A stretch of DNA of 64,000 nt from Campylobacter sp. RM10537 (GCF_022369435.1 NZ_CP059597.1:806001-870000), one strand, 5' to 3'. Shown: positions 49,501 through 59,850, counted from the first letter of the stretch. Made by a program: numbers and translations. The notes: generated from the letters alone by a model not told the origin.

Positions 49501-50385
49501 ATGGGGGGGGGTAATGCCGTAATTTGCGGCAATGGTCCTAGCTTAAAAGAAATAGATTACAAAAGACTTCCAAAAGAATATGATGTTTTTAGATGTAATC
49601 AATTTTACTTTGAAAACAAATACTATCTTGGTAAAAATATCAAATATACTTTTTTTAATTCCTTTGTATTTTTCGAACAATATTACACCGCTAAAAAACT
49701 GATAGAAAACAACGAATATAATATAGAAAATATTGTATGTTCAACATTTAATTTGCCTCTTATAGATGATAAAAAATTTATAAAATTGTTTCCAAATTAT
49801 TTTTGCGATTGTATATTAGGGCATGAGTTATTATATAACATAAAAGATTTTTTAGCTTTTATGTTATATAACGAAATTTATGAAAACAAAAGAATAACTT
49901 CTGGAATTTACATGTGCGCAATAGCTATTTCCTTAGGGTATAAAAATATTTATTTAAGTGGGATTGATTTTTATGAAGATAATTCTTATGCTTTTGAACA
50001 TAAAAAAAATAATTTGTTAAAATTATTACCTAAATTTAAAAATCAAAATTCAGTATCTGAATTTCATTCTAAAGAATTTGATTTACAAACTTTAGCTTTT
50101 TTAAAAGAAAAATACGGAGCTCATTTTTACTCATTAAATGAAAATAGCACCTTGGCAAAATACATAGATTTAGCACCTATAAACGGCAATCATTTTTCAA
50201 TAGAGAATAAGCCAAATAATTATATAAGCGATATTCTATGTCCTGATTCTATACATAGAGAAACAATATATTCAAAAAAACCTAAACCTAAGCTAAAACA
50301 AAATATTTATTATAAATTATTTAAAGATTTTTTTAGACTTCCAAGTGATATAAAACACTATATGCAAGGAAAAACATGCAAATAA
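49501..50385 (+). CDS. cst: GT42 LOS sialyltransferase (Cst family), phase-variable with two alternative starts
   Basis: Transfers Neu5Ac from CMP-Neu5Ac to LOS. The 294-residue protein is typical of Cst: [18 protein letters not shown] at the N-terminus, [47 protein letters not shown] and [13 protein letters not shown] at the C-terminus. It looks closer to C. jejuni CstIII (Cj1140) than to CstII by memory of the [12 protein letters not shown] region. The ATG at 49501 borders a G9 tract, with AAGG 7 nt upstream. A second ATG at 49494 has the stronger AAGGAG (49479-49484) 9 nt upstream but here reads only six codons. Overlaps neuB by 10 nt. Confidence 0.92.
   Translation: MGGGNAVICGNGPSLKEIDYKRLPKEYDVFRCNQFYFENKYYLGKNIKYTFFNSFVFFEQYYTAKKLIENNEYNIENIVCSTFNLPLIDDKKFIKLFPNYFCDCILGHELLYNIKDFLAFMLYNEIYENKRITSGIYMCAIAISLGYKNIYLSGIDFYEDNSYAFEHKKNNLLKLLPKFKNQNSVSEFHSKEFDLQTLAFLKEKYGAHFYSLNENSTLAKYIDLAPINGNHFSIENKPNNYISDILCPDSIHRETIYSKKPKPKLKQNIYYKLFKDFFRLPSDIKHYMQGKTCK
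49503..49511 (+). repeat. Homopolymeric G9 tract at the cst start codon
   Basis: Nine G, the first being the G of the ATG at 49501. With nine, only the ATG at 49501 is in frame with Cst. With eight, the better-placed ATG at 49494 reads M-I-H-G-G-G-N-A-V into Cst. With ten, both starts reach stop codons within a few codons. Confidence 0.92.
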
Positions 50386-51407
50386 AGATCAATAACCTAA
50401 CCATATCTCAAAATTCTCCTTTAATCATTCCTGAAATAGGTATCAATCATAATGGAAGTTTAGAGCTTGCAAAACTTATGGTCGATGCAGCCAAAAGAGC
50501 AGGTGCCAAGATTATTAAGCATCAAACGCATATCGTTGAAGATGAGATGAGTGAAGCTGCAAAAAAAGTTATCCCAGGAAATGCAAAAATCAGCATTTAT
50601 GAAATTATGAAAAAATGTGCTCTTGATTATAAAGATGAATTAGCTTTAAAAGAATATACAGAAAGCTTAAATTTAACTTATCTTAGCACTCCTTTTTCTC
50701 GTGCAGCTGCTAATCGCTTAGAAGATATGGGAGTACTTGCCTATAAAATAGGTTCTGGAGAATGTAATAATTATCCCTTGATCAAACACATAGCACAATT
50801 TAAAAAACCAATGATCATAAGCACAGGAATGAATAGCATAGAAAGCATAAAACCTACAGTAAAAATTTTGAGAGATTTTGAAATTCCTTTTGTTTTACTT
50901 CATACAACCAATTTATATCCAACTCCTATGCATTTAGTAAGATTGCAAGCCATGCTTGAACTTTACAAAGAATTTAATTGTCTTTATGGATTGAGCGATC
51001 ACACAACGAGTAATCTTGCTTGTTTAGGTGCTGTTGCCTTAGGAGCTAGTGTTTTAGAAAGACATTTTACAGATAAAATGGATAGAGAAGGTCCTGATAT
51101 AGTATGCTCAATGGATGAGAAAGCTTTAAAAGAACTTATTGTTCAAAGTGAGCAAATGACTCTTTTAAGAGGGGTTAACAATAAAAATGCTTTAAAAGAA
51201 GAGCAAGTAACTATCAACTTTGCTTTTGCAAGTATAGTAAGCATAAAAGAAATCAAAAAAGGACAAATACTTAGCAAAGAAAATATCTGGGTTAAACGTC
51301 CTGGTATTGGTGGAATTGCTGCAGCTGAGTTTGAAAATATTTTAGGTAGAAAAACAAAAAAAGATATTAAAATCGATACGCAACTTACTTGGGATGATTT
51401 TGAATGA
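50376..51407 (+). CDS. neuB1: N-acetylneuraminate synthase
   Basis: Condenses ManNAc with phosphoenolpyruvate to Neu5Ac. The 343-residue protein has the NeuB barrel ([63 protein letters not shown]) and a C-terminal antifreeze-like SAF domain (about residues 280-343, [24 protein letters not shown]). It is tightly coupled between cst and neuC. Campylobacter has other NeuB paralogues for legionaminic and pseudaminic acid; the cst-neuC-neuA context identifies this one as the LOS sialate enzyme. Confidence 0.95.
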   Translation: MQIKINNLTISQNSPLIIPEIGINHNGSLELAKLMVDAAKRAGAKIIKHQTHIVEDEMSEAAKKVIPGNAKISIYEIMKKCALDYKDELALKEYTESLNLTYLSTPFSRAAANRLEDMGVLAYKIGSGECNNYPLIKHIAQFKKPMIISTGMNSIESIKPTVKILRDFEIPFVLLHTTNLYPTPMHLVRLQAMLELYKEFNCLYGLSDHTTSNLACLGAVALGASVLERHFTDKMDREGPDIVCSMDEKALKELIVQSEQMTLLRGVNNKNALKEEQVTINFAFASIVSIKEIKKGQILSKENIWVKRPGIGGIAAAEFENILGRKTKKDIKIDTQLTWDDFE

Positions 51408-52519
51408 AAAAAATAGTCTTTGTAAGTGGCACAAGAGCTGATTTTTCTAAGATAAAATCTTTAATGCTTAAAATAGAAAATTCTAATGAATTTGAATTAT
51501 TTATATTTGCTACTGGTATGCATATGAGCAAAAAATTTGGATTGACTGTTAAAGAAATAGAAAAATGTGGTTTTAAAAATATCCATAAATTTATAAATCA
51601 TGACAAATATTATCAAATGGATCAAGCCCTATCAGCTACTATTGACGGTTTTTCAAAATTTATACATGAAATTGAACCTGATTTAATCATTGTTCATGGT
51701 GATAGAATCGAACCCTTAGCGGCTGCTATAGTTGGAAGTTTAAATAATATTTTAGTGGCACATATAGAAGGTGGGGAATTATCAGGAACTATAGATGAAA
51801 GTCTAAGACATGCTATAAGCAAACTTGCACATATACATTTAGTCAATGATGAAACTGCAAAAAAAAGACTCGTGCAAATGGGAGAAGATAAAAATTCTAT
51901 TTTTATCATAGGTTCTCCAGATTTGGAATTACTTAACGCTAATTATATTGATATAAAAGAAGTAAAAAAATATTACAATATTGACTATGAAAAATACGCT
52001 ATAGTTATTTTTCACCCTGTTACAACAGAATTTAACTCTATGAAAGAACAAAGTGAAGAATTTGTAAATGCTTTGATAAAAAGTAAAAAAAATTATATCG
52101 TTATTTATCCAAATAATGATTTAGGCTTTGAATCTATTATGCAATCTTATGAAAAATTAAAAAATTTAAAACGCTTTAAAATTTTTCCCTCATTAAGATT
52201 TGAATATTTTATTATTTTATTAAAACATGCTGATTTTATCATCGGAAATTCAAGTTGCATTTTAAAAGAAGCTTTATATCTTGGTATCAATGGAATTTTA
52301 GTTGGATCAAGACAAGATGCAAGAACAAACATAAAGGATGTTTTAAAAACACAAGCTAATGAAAAAGAAATTTTAAAACTCATTAAAAAACCTTTCAACC
52401 CTAAAAATAAAAAACATGAGATCAAAGCTTTAAAAAGCTCGGAAGAATTTTTTAAGCTTTTAAAAGATGAAAAACTCTTTAAAGTTAGCAAACAAAAGAA
52501 ATTTATGGATATAATATGA
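51404..52519 (+). CDS. neuC1: UDP-N-acetylglucosamine 2-epimerase (hydrolysing)
   Basis: Makes ManNAc for NeuB from UDP-GlcNAc. The 371-residue GT-B-like protein begins [20 protein letters not shown], a NeuC signature (GTRADF/Y), with [34 protein letters not shown] and [21 protein letters not shown]. All four sialate genes overlap one another by 4-10 nt, so they are one translational unit. Confidence 0.95.
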   Translation: MKKIVFVSGTRADFSKIKSLMLKIENSNEFELFIFATGMHMSKKFGLTVKEIEKCGFKNIHKFINHDKYYQMDQALSATIDGFSKFIHEIEPDLIIVHGDRIEPLAAAIVGSLNNILVAHIEGGELSGTIDESLRHAISKLAHIHLVNDETAKKRLVQMGEDKNSIFIIGSPDLELLNANYIDIKEVKKYYNIDYEKYAIVIFHPVTTEFNSMKEQSEEFVNALIKSKKNYIVIYPNNDLGFESIMQSYEKLKNLKRFKIFPSLRFEYFIILLKHADFIIGNSSCILKEALYLGINGILVGSRQDARTNIKDVLKTQANEKEILKLIKKPFNPKNKKHEIKALKSSEEFFKLLKDEKLFKVSKQKKFMDII

Positions 52520-53187
52520 ATTTAGCAATCATTCCAGCTCGATCTGGATCAAAAGGAATAAAAAATAAAAATTTAGTACCTTTAAACAATAAACCCCTGC
52601 TTTATTACACCATATATGCCGCTAAAAATTCCCATTTCATCGACAAAATTGTTTTAAATAGCGATGGAGATGAAATTTTAGAATATGGAAAAACTCAAGA
52701 TATTGATACCTTAAAAAGACCGATTGAATTAGCACAAGATGATACAACTAGTGATAAAGTTATTTTACATACCCTAAAATTTTATAAATATTATGAAAAT
52801 ATTATTTTTTTACAACCTACCTCTCCTTTTAGAACCTATAAACACATTGATGAAGCCTTTTTAAAATTTCAAGAAGAACAATCAAATGCACTGATTAGCG
52901 TTACAGAATATGATAATAAAATTTTAAAAGCTTTTATAGTGGATAAAAAAGGCTATTTGCAAGGTATATGCAATGATAAATACCCTTTTATGCCTAGACA
53001 AAAATTACCAAAAACTTATATGAGTAATGGTGCAATTTATATTATAAAAACTGATTTATTTTTAAAAAATCCGACTTTTTTTCAAGAAAAAACAACTTAT
53101 TATATTATGGATGAAAAATCAAGTCTAGATATAGACAGTACTAAAGATTTGAAAAAAGCAAATACTATTTTACAATCTTCCCTCTAA
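52516..53187 (+). CDS. neuA1: CMP-N-acetylneuraminate cytidylyltransferase
   Basis: Activates Neu5Ac to CMP-Neu5Ac, the Cst donor. The 223-residue protein has [20 protein letters not shown] (nucleotide loop), [18 protein letters not shown] and [15 protein letters not shown]. It is the stand-alone size. In some C. jejuni LOS loci the neuA region is fused to a CgtA GalNAc transferase; here there is no such fusion. Its 3' end overlaps the waaV-type gene convergently by 18 bp. Confidence 0.94.
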   Translation: MNLAIIPARSGSKGIKNKNLVPLNNKPLLYYTIYAAKNSHFIDKIVLNSDGDEILEYGKTQDIDTLKRPIELAQDDTTSDKVILHTLKFYKYYENIIFLQPTSPFRTYKHIDEAFLKFQEEQSNALISVTEYDNKILKAFIVDKKGYLQGICNDKYPFMPRQKLPKTYMSNGAIYIIKTDLFLKNPTFFQEKTTYYIMDEKSSLDIDSTKDLKKANTILQSSL

Positions 53188-53973
53188 ACTTTTAATTTCT
53201 TTTTCTAAAATCAAAAAAAACTTTTTATTAAATTCCCAAAAATCATTTTTAATTGATTTCAAAATCTCTAAGCTTCTTTTTTTATCTTGATAATTTTGCC
53301 ATAAAATTTCTTTATTTTTGTTTTCATACCTACCATTCTCATTAAATTCATAATAATAAAGGCATTCTTTAAAAATAGCTATTTTTTTACAAAACATAAA
53401 ATAAATATAACAAAAAAGTACATCCTCACCATAACAAAGTTTTTCAAAAATATCAATTTTTTCAAAAATTTTAAGAATTAGATCTTTTTTAAAAACCTTT
53501 GCCCAAACCGACCAGCAAAAATGTCTTTGCTTGATTAAAAATTCTAAAAATTGTTCTTGAGTAAAAATTTCATCTTTTTTAAAACGATAAAATTGCTTAG
53601 TTTTTACTCTATGAACAAAAGCATCAAAACAAAGCAAATCCAACTCAGGTTTCATGCTACAAATAGCTATTTCACAAGCTCTTAAAGGCAAAAAATCATC
53701 CGCATCTAAAAACATCACAAAATCAGCACTTGATCTTAAAACTCCCAAATTTCTACTTGCAAAGGTGCCTAAATTCTTATCATTTTTAAAAATTTTTATT
53801 CTTTGGTCTTTTTTAGCAAATTCCAAGGCTATATTTAAGCTTTCATCTTCGCTTTTATCATCAATAATTATGATTTCTATATCTTTAAAAGTCTGATTTG
53901 TGCAACTTTGTAAGGTTCTTGAAAGCAAATTTTGAACATTATACATAGGGATAATAAGACTGATTTTTGGCAT
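53170..53973 (-). CDS. waaV: GT2 LOS glycosyltransferase, WaaV type
   Basis: A 267-residue GT-A enzyme in the WaaV place next to waaF. It begins [20 protein letters not shown] and has [39 protein letters not shown] and [15 protein letters not shown] (metal site). It is a paralogue of the GT2 at 47658 and the source, or a sister, of the remnant at 46200. WaaV in C. jejuni is thought to add a hexose to the outer or inner core. The leftward gene runs head-on into neuA with an 18-bp overlap. Confidence 0.88.
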   Translation of the reverse strand: MPKISLIIPMYNVQNLLSRTLQSCTNQTFKDIEIIIIDDKSEDESLNIALEFAKKDQRIKIFKNDKNLGTFASRNLGVLRSSADFVMFLDADDFLPLRACEIAICSMKPELDLLCFDAFVHRVKTKQFYRFKKDEIFTQEQFLEFLIKQRHFCWSVWAKVFKKDLILKIFEKIDIFEKLCYGEDVLFCYIYFMFCKKIAIFKECLYYYEFNENGRYENKNKEILWQNYQDKKRSLEILKSIKNDFWEFNKKFFLILEKEIKSLEGRL

Positions 53974-54032
53974 AATTTTCCTAATTTTTTGTTAAAATTA
54001 TAAAAAATTTTATCTAAAATTTTAAGGTTTTC

Positions 54033-54974
54033 ATGAAAATTTTTATCCATCTTCCCACTTGGCTAGGCGATGCTGTAATGGCTTCAGCGGCTTTATATGG
54101 TATAAAAAAATATTTTAAAGATGCTGAGTTTATCCTTTATGGTTCTTTTGCTTCTACTCAGCTTTTTAAAAATTTTTCTCATTCTAAAACTATCATAGAA
54201 GATAGAAAAAAACGTTATAAACAAGCTTTGAAATTGCGTAAAGAATTTAAAATAGACCTTGCGATCTCTTTTAGATCATCTTTGTCTTCTAAAATCATTT
54301 TAAATATATTAAGAGCAAAAAAAAGATATTTTTTCAATAAACGCAAATTTAAAGAAGAGCATCAAGTTTTAAAATATCTTTATTTCATTGAAAATGCTTT
54401 AAATTTTAAAATTCATTCCAAAGAATTACAACTTCCGATTAAAAGAAGATTTACACATCCTCTAACACTCAAAAATGGTAAAAAAATTCTAGGGATCAAT
54501 CCAGGGGCTACCTTTGGAAGTGCTAAACGTTGGGATGCGAGTTATTTTGCCGAAGTGGCAAAAGAATTTTCAAAAAGCCATGAAATTTTAATTTTTGGTG
54601 CTGGACATGGGGAGCAAATTCTTTGCGATGAAATTGAAAAGCTTTTAAAAAATTCAAACATTAAGGCTAAAAATCTTTGCAATAAAACAAGCATTCAAAA
54701 TTTATGTCAAAATATAGCCCTTTGTGATCTTTTTATAACAAATGATAGTGGACCTATGCATATAGCAGCTGCTTATAAGATAAAAACCATAGCAATCTTT
54801 GGTCCTACTAAATTTACTCAAACTTCACCTTGGAAAAATCCTAATGCAAAATTAGTGCATTTAAATCTAGACTGTATGCCTTGTATGCAAAAAATTTGCC
54901 CTTTAAAACATCATAAATGCATGAAAGATTTAAAACCTGAAATGGTAATGGAAAAGGCTAAAAAATTTACTTAA
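54033..54974 (+). CDS. waaF: LOS heptosyltransferase II
   Basis: Adds the second heptose of the inner core. The 313-residue GT9 protein has IFIHLPTWLGDAVMASAALY, GINPGATFGSAKRWD and LFITNDSGPMHIAAAYKIKT, and ends with a Cys-rich MPCMQKICPLKHHKCM stretch as in other WaaF. It marks the conserved right edge of the variable LOS island. Divergent from waaV and convergent with the following GT25 by 8 bp. Confidence 0.95.
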   Translation: MKIFIHLPTWLGDAVMASAALYGIKKYFKDAEFILYGSFASTQLFKNFSHSKTIIEDRKKRYKQALKLRKEFKIDLAISFRSSLSSKIILNILRAKKRYFFNKRKFKEEHQVLKYLYFIENALNFKIHSKELQLPIKRRFTHPLTLKNGKKILGINPGATFGSAKRWDASYFAEVAKEFSKSHEILIFGAGHGEQILCDEIEKLLKNSNIKAKNLCNKTSIQNLCQNIALCDLFITNDSGPMHIAAAYKIKTIAIFGPTKFTQTSPWKNPNAKLVHLNLDCMPCMQKICPLKHHKCMKDLKPEMVMEKAKKFT

Positions 54975-55743
54975 GCTTTAATCGATTTTTTATATATATA
55001 ATAGATAATAACCTTAAAATACTTGAGTAAAATCTGAAAATTTCTCTGATAATTTTTCTATAAATTTTTATTTTTCGACCATAACGCCCAAGTTGAGAAA
55101 TATTGCTTTGCAATTCCAAACTATGTTTTAGCAATAAAGGCTTTTTAATAATATTTAAAACTTTATGTTTATAAAATTTATCCATATAATCATCAACGGG
55201 CATATAAATAAATTGTGCTTTTGATATAAATTTTTTTGCAGCATTGGGTTTTAATACATAACCTTGAGTTCCAGCAAGTTTTTCAAAACTCAAATAATAC
55301 CCTTCTCCTATCCAACTCTCGCTCAAAAAATACAATCTTTTATTAAACAAATAACAAAGTCTTATGTATTCATATTTACTCTTCAATAACTCATCTATAT
55401 ATTCTTCTCCATTATTTAAAAATTCATCACTAAATTCCACATCATCTTCTAGTACTATTATAGGTTCATTCAGTCTAACGCATTCTTGCCATAATTTATA
55501 ATGACTAGCAAAACAAGCTTTTTCACCATCACTAAGCTCTCTACCTAGTACCCAAGAACCCCACCAAGGAAAATGTTGTTTAAATTCTAAATGTTCATTG
55601 TTTTTTGCATTAACTGCTTTAAAAAAAATAAATTCTAGCTTATTTTTTAAACTAGAATTTTTTTCAAAAAGCTTTTGAATTTGTTTTTGTATATGCTCCT
55701 TTCTATCTTTGGAGCGCTCTAGATTGATAATAAAAACTTTCAT
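54967..55743 (-). CDS. GT25 family glycosyltransferase
   Basis: A 258-residue protein: [53 protein letters not shown] (acidic site), GTQGYVLKPNAAKKFISKAQ and FIYMPVDDYMDKF. These are the GT25 motifs shared with the gene at 37460. I chose the ATG at 55743, which overlaps the gmhA stop (TGATG). The preceding TTG is unlikely. In C. jejuni 11168 no such gene separates waaF from gmhA, so this looks like an added or species-specific LOS transferase in the heptose operon. Confidence 0.87.
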   Translation of the reverse strand: MKVFIINLERSKDRKEHIQKQIQKLFEKNSSLKNKLEFIFFKAVNAKNNEHLEFKQHFPWWGSWVLGRELSDGEKACFASHYKLWQECVRLNEPIIVLEDDVEFSDEFLNNGEEYIDELLKSKYEYIRLCYLFNKRLYFLSESWIGEGYYLSFEKLAGTQGYVLKPNAAKKFISKAQFIYMPVDDYMDKFYKHKVLNIIKKPLLLKHSLELQSNISQLGRYGRKIKIYRKIIREIFRFYSSILRLLSIIYIKNRLKLK

Positions 55744-56303
55744 CAAAAATTCTCATCGACTATTTGACAAAGTGCATGAATGATTAAAATATGCATTTCT
55801 TGAATTCTTGCTGTATCATTGCTTGGTACAACAAGATTGTAATCACAAATTTCATTCATCTTACCCCCACTTTTTCCACTTAATCCTATACAAAGCATTT
55901 TAAATTCTTTTGCTTTTTTAAAAGCCTCTAAAACATTAGGGCTATTGCCGCTTGTTGATATTCCTACTAAGATATCTTTTTCTCTTGCTAAAGCCTCAAG
56001 CTGTCTTGAAAATATAAACTCAAATCCGTAATCATTCCCTATCGCACTTAAAGCTGAAGTATCAGTGGTTAAAGCTATGCCCGCTAAAGCTTTACGTTCT
56101 TTTTTATAGCGACCGCTAAGTTCAGCAGCAAAATGCTGAGAATCTGCAGCACTTCCACCATTGCCACAAATAAGTATTTTGCCATTTTCTTTTAAGCATT
56201 GGCATATTAGCTCACCTACTTTTGCGATCTGACCTTTAAGAATTTCACTAGCTTTTAATACTTCTTGATGCTCTTGCCATTCTTTTTCTATAAGATTAAT
56301 CAT
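55743..56303 (-). CDS. gmhA: Sedoheptulose-7-phosphate isomerase
   Basis: First step of ADP-heptose synthesis: sedoheptulose-7-P to heptose-7-P. The 186-residue SIS-domain protein has [20 protein letters not shown] and [17 protein letters not shown], with the metal-site His and Glu residues in [10 protein letters not shown]. Overlaps hldE by 8 nt. Order gmhB-hldD-hldE-gmhA forms a complete pathway operon. Confidence 0.96.
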   Translation of the reverse strand: MINLIEKEWQEHQEVLKASEILKGQIAKVGELICQCLKENGKILICGNGGSAADSQHFAAELSGRYKKERKALAGIALTTDTSALSAIGNDYGFEFIFSRQLEALAREKDILVGISTSGNSPNVLEAFKKAKEFKMLCIGLSGKSGGKMNEICDYNLVVPSNDTARIQEMHILIIHALCQIVDENF

Positions 56304-57684
56304 TTTGCTTCCTAATTTTTTCTATAATTTTACTTGTACTAAAACCCTCTTCAAATTTGATCAACTCAACTTTTGAAACAAGATCAGCCCCTACAACTTC
56401 CTTACCTTCATAATCAGCACCCTTAACCAAAATATCGGGCTTTAAAGCTGTGATCAATTTTAAGGGCGTATCCTCATCAAAGATCACAATATAATCTACA
56501 AAATAAAAAGCTGCTAACATACAAGCTCTTTGAAATTCAGAATTTATAGGCCTTTCATTTCCTTTTAAGCGACGCACACTTTCATCAGAATTTAATCCCA
56601 CTATTAGCACATCACCTAATTTTTTTGCTTTTTGAAGATATTGTATATGACCAAAATGCACTATATCAAAACAACCATTAGTAAAAACAACTTTTTTATT
56701 TTTATCGCTTAAAATTTTCATAAGTTCATTTTGACTAACAATCTTTTTTTCAAAATCACTTCTTTTAAGACTTTTTATCTCATCAAAACTCACGCTCACA
56801 CTACCTACTTTGCTTACAACAACTGCTGCTGCTTCATTAGCAATTTCACAAGCTTTAAAAATATCTACTTTATTTGCCAAGCAAAAAGCTAAAACCGCGA
56901 TCACGCTATCCCCTGCTCCGGTAACATCATACACTTCCAAAGCCTTAGCTGGTGCAATGTGTAATTTTTGATCATAAACAGCAATTCCTGCCTCTGAAAG
57001 AGTGATCATGGAATACTCTAAATTAAAATCATCTTTTAATTTTTTAATGCCTTTTTCTAAATTTTCTCCGTCCAAATTTTCAAATTTCAATGCTTCTAAA
57101 GCCTCTTTTTTATTTGGAGTGAGTAAAGTTGCACCACTATATTTACTAAAATCACTTCCTTTTGGATCAATCAAAATAGGAATATTAAATTCATTAGCTT
57201 TCTGTATCAATGCTTTACATACCTTAGGAGTTAAAACTCCTTTAGCATAATCACTTAAAACTACCACTTGAAAATCTTTAATATATTTACAAAATAAAGC
57301 GATAAGCTCTTCTTCTAAAATTATATCACTTGTATCTTCCTCATCAAGTCTTAATACTTGCTGATTATGTGCCATGATACGATTTTTAAATGGAGTTTTA
57401 CGTCCATTTTGTATCAAAAACTCACCCTTTAAATTTGCTTTTAAAAACTCACTATTTTTATCATCTCCTATTACTCCCAATGCAAAAACATCCGCTCCTA
57501 AGCTTTTTAAATTTGCATAAACATTTGCAGCTCCTCCAAGTCTTTGATCTTGTCTTGAAGTTTTTGCTACTAAAACAGGAGCTTCAGGGCTAATACGCGA
57601 ACAATCACACCAAGTATAATTATCCACCATAAAATCACCTATAATAAGAATTTTTGGTTTTTGCTGACTTAGAAATTCAAGCAT
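56296..57684 (-). CDS. hldE: Bifunctional heptose-7-phosphate kinase / heptose-1-phosphate adenylyltransferase
   Basis: Two-domain enzyme (462 residues; called waaE in older annotations). The N-terminal ribokinase-like kinase has [18 protein letters not shown] and the anion hole [15 protein letters not shown]. The C-terminal nucleotidyltransferase has [20 protein letters not shown] (HxGH) and [12 protein letters not shown] chose the ATG at 57684 ([11 protein letters not shown]), directly preceded by AAGGA. An earlier in-frame start at 57717 lies inside hldD and lacks that site. Works between GmhA and GmhB/HldD. Confidence 0.95.
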   Translation of the reverse strand: MLEFLSQQKPKILIIGDFMVDNYTWCDCSRISPEAPVLVAKTSRQDQRLGGAANVYANLKSLGADVFALGVIGDDKNSEFLKANLKGEFLIQNGRKTPFKNRIMAHNQQVLRLDEEDTSDIILEEELIALFCKYIKDFQVVVLSDYAKGVLTPKVCKALIQKANEFNIPILIDPKGSDFSKYSGATLLTPNKKEALEALKFENLDGENLEKGIKKLKDDFNLEYSMITLSEAGIAVYDQKLHIAPAKALEVYDVTGAGDSVIAVLAFCLANKVDIFKACEIANEAAAVVVSKVGSVSVSFDEIKSLKRSDFEKKIVSQNELMKILSDKNKKVVFTNGCFDIVHFGHIQYLQKAKKLGDVLIVGLNSDESVRRLKGNERPINSEFQRACMLAAFYFVDYIVIFDEDTPLKLITALKPDILVKGADYEGKEVVGADLVSKVELIKFEEGFSTSKIIEKIRKQND

Positions 57685-58627
57685 TAACTTCCTTTTCAAA
57701 AAGACGTTTAATTTCATCTAAATAATCTTTAATTCCCATTTCAAGACTAAATTTTGGCTGATAAGCCCAATCTTTAGAAAGCTCAGCTTGAGTATGAAAT
57801 TGATAGGCTTTAATATAAGGATTTGGGATATACTCACAAGGTAAATTTGTACCCAGCTCTTTTTGTAAAATATCAACTATATCTTGAAAAGTCCTTGCTA
57901 CGCCACTACCTACGTTATAAACTCCGCATTTAGAATCAAGTGCAACTAAATTTGCATCAATAGCATCTTTAATATACACAAAATCTCTATAAATTTGATC
58001 ACTCTTTTCAAATAAACGAGGATTTTTTCCTGCTAAAATTTGATGAGCAAATTGCACTACCATTGATGCGGTTTTGTTTTTATAAAATTCACCTTTTCCA
58101 TACACATTAAAATATCTAAGTCCAACAATATGAGCTTTATCATAGTATTTTCTTGCAATTTTATCCATCATAAGTTTTGAAAATGCATAGGGATTTTTAG
58201 GATCTTCAACCCCGACTTTTTGTGGGCTTGGTTGATTGCCATAAACTGAAGCTGAACTTGCATAAATTAATTTTGCATTAATATCTATGCTTAATTCTAT
58301 AAAATCTTTAAAAGTATTTAAATTTGTTGTTAAAATCTTATTTTGATTATAAACTGTTGTATCTGAAATAGCTGCTTTATGAAAAATCACATCAGGTTTA
58401 AATTTTCTTATCTTTTGTAAAGTTTTTTCATCTTTGATATCTCCAACATAAAGCTCATCTTCAAAATCAAGCAAATTTTTAAAATGCCCAAAACACTCTA
58501 AATTACCATTATCTAAAATTTCGTTACTTGACATTTTATCAATGATTAAAATTTCATGATCTTTTTGCAATTTTAAAGCAAGTCCAGATCCTATAAAACC
58601 TGCTCCACCTGTAATTGCTATTTTCAT
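57677..58627 (-). CDS. hldD: ADP-L-glycero-D-manno-heptose 6-epimerase
   Basis: Final step, converting ADP-D,D-heptose to the L,D form used by WaaC and WaaF (waaD in older annotations). The 316-residue SDR protein has [49 protein letters not shown] (YxxxK) and [20 protein letters not shown], a heptose epimerase signature. Overlaps gmhB by 4 nt. Confidence 0.95.
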   Translation of the reverse strand: MKIAITGGAGFIGSGLALKLQKDHEILIIDKMSSNEILDNGNLECFGHFKNLLDFEDELYVGDIKDEKTLQKIRKFKPDVIFHKAAISDTTVYNQNKILTTNLNTFKDFIELSIDINAKLIYASSASVYGNQPSPQKVGVEDPKNPYAFSKLMMDKIARKYYDKAHIVGLRYFNVYGKGEFYKNKTASMVVQFAHQILAGKNPRLFEKSDQIYRDFVYIKDAIDANLVALDSKCGVYNVGSGVARTFQDIVDILQKELGTNLPCEYIPNPYIKAYQFHTQAELSKDWAYQPKFSLEMGIKDYLDEIKRLFEKEVNA

Positions 58628-59142
58628 TTATTTTTTCCTTTCTCAAAAAAGTTTAAAACTTCTTTTAAATTTTTAAATTGTTTGAAATAACTTTCTTCTT
58701 TTTTTTCTTGATTAATTAAAATCAAAGTATTAATATTTGCATTTAAACCCGCTTGCATATCGCTTAAATTATCTCCTATAAATATAGAGTTTTCCATATC
58801 AATATCAAATTCTTTTTTAGCCTTTAAAAGCATACCAGGTTTAGGTTTTCTACAATCACAATTTTGCAAATGAGAGCAATGATAAATTTTAGAAAAATGA
58901 ATTTTTTCTTTTTCAAATTCTTTCAAAAAAAAATCACAAAGTCTAAAAAAATCTTCTTCGCTGTAATACCCTCTTGCAATACCTGATTGATTGGTAACAA
59001 TAAAAAGCAAATAATCCCTTTTTAAAAAATAACGACACAAATCAAAAATGCCTTCACAAAATTCAAAATCTTCGATTTTATAGACATATTTTTTGTCAAT
59101 ATTTATTACACCATCTCTATCTAAAAACAATGCTTTTTTCAT
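58624..59142 (-). CDS. gmhB: D-glycero-D-manno-heptose-1,7-bisphosphate 7-phosphatase
   Basis: HAD-family phosphatase between the kinase and adenylyltransferase steps of HldE. The 172-residue protein has the DxD motif LFLDRDGVINIDKKYVYK, VTNQSGIARG, the zinc-binding Cys/His cluster CSHLQNCDCRKPKPGML and FIGDNLSDMQAGLNA. It is the first gene of the leftward heptose operon. Confidence 0.94.
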   Translation of the reverse strand: MKKALFLDRDGVINIDKKYVYKIEDFEFCEGIFDLCRYFLKRDYLLFIVTNQSGIARGYYSEEDFFRLCDFFLKEFEKEKIHFSKIYHCSHLQNCDCRKPKPGMLLKAKKEFDIDMENSIFIGDNLSDMQAGLNANINTLILINQEKKEESYFKQFKNLKEVLNFFEKGKNK

Positions 59143-59270
59143 AAAAAATATTATAATATATTTTAAAAAAATATCAGCTTTTAAAATAAAAATTTATTTC
59201 AAAAAATAAAAACAAATATTGAATATATTTAATTTTAAATTTATTAAGGAGATTATAAAAATATAAGATA

Positions 59271-59276
59271 TATAAT
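59271..59276 (+). promoter_or_regulatory. Putative -10 box for the cytochrome c gene
   Basis: TATAAT about 38 bp upstream of the cytochrome c ATG, within an A+T-rich leader. AAGGAG follows at 59300-59305, giving a strong ribosome site 8 nt before the ATG. Confidence 0.55.
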
Positions 59277-59313
59277 AGTTTTGACATTAAATTAAATTCA
59301 AGGAGAAGTGTCA

Positions 59314-59616
59314 ATGAAAAAAATGTTAGTAATCTCTGTATTAGCATGTATCGGTGTTTCAGCTTTTGCTGCTGATGGTGCAACTATATTTAAAAAATGT
59401 GCGGTATGCCACGGTGCAAAAGCAGATAAAGTTTATTTAAATAAAGTTCCAGCTCTTAAAACTTTAAGTTTTGAAGAAAGAGCACAAGCACTTAAAGAAT
59501 ATAAAGCAGGCACAAGAAACAAATTTGGCCAAGGTGCTATTATGAAAGTTCAATTAAACAGCTTAAGCGAAGCTGATTTAGAAGCTGTTGATAAATATAT
59601 TGAAACTTTAAAATAA
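59314..59616 (+). CDS. Periplasmic monohaem c-type cytochrome
   Basis: Small electron carrier of about 100 residues (C. jejuni Cj1153 position). It has a cleavable signal peptide (MKKMLVISVLACIGVSAFA, cut after about residue 20), the haem site CAVCHG soon after, and a C-terminal Met (IMKVQLN) as likely axial ligand. It probably feeds electrons to the cbb3 oxidase, whose assembly genes ccoS and ccoI are adjacent. I chose the ATG at 59314. A GTG two codons earlier is too close to the AAGGAG. Transcribed alone, ending at a strong hairpin. Confidence 0.93.
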   Translation: MKKMLVISVLACIGVSAFAADGATIFKKCAVCHGAKADKVYLNKVPALKTLSFEERAQALKEYKAGTRNKFGQGAIMKVQLNSLSEADLEAVDKYIETLK

Positions 59617-59621
59617 TTCCA

Positions 59622-59648
59622 AAGCTTTCATTTTGTCAATGAAAGCTT
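59622..59648. terminator. Convergent terminator hairpin between cytochrome c and ccoS
   Basis: Perfect 11-bp inverted repeat (arms 59622-59632 and 59638-59648, 5-nt loop). It lies 6 bp after the cytochrome stop and overlaps the ccoS stop codon, so it can serve both converging units. T runs next to it are short. Confidence 0.7.
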
Positions 59649-59850
59649 AATCTCTCTTATCCTTTAAAGCTCTCTTTTTACGATTTTCAAGTTCTATAGC
59701 ATCGCGTAATGATTCTTCATCATCATTTAAAGTAACAAATTTATAATCATCATCAAATTGTTTAGTTTTTATCCCCCAAAGCAAGATAGCCAAAATCACA
59801 CAAAAACCAAGGATGGAAACACTTATCATCATTGTAATTACACTATTCAT
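59647..59850 (-). CDS. ccoS: cbb3-type cytochrome oxidase assembly protein CcoS
   Basis: A 67-residue single-span inner-membrane protein: hydrophobic segment about residues 4-27 (MISVSILGFCVILAILLWGI), then KTKQFDDDY, the CcoS signature, and a charged tail. It takes part in maturation of the cbb3 oxidase together with the copper pump CcoI, whose gene it overlaps by 8 nt. Confidence 0.93.
   Translation of the reverse strand: MNSVITMMISVSILGFCVILAILLWGIKTKQFDDDYKFVTLNDDEESLRDAIELENRKKRALKDKRD

Noticed and set aside
59174-59383. Open frame on the - strand across the cytochrome c promoter and signal peptide
   Set aside because: Opposite to a well-supported promoter, ribosome site and signal peptide; no family features.
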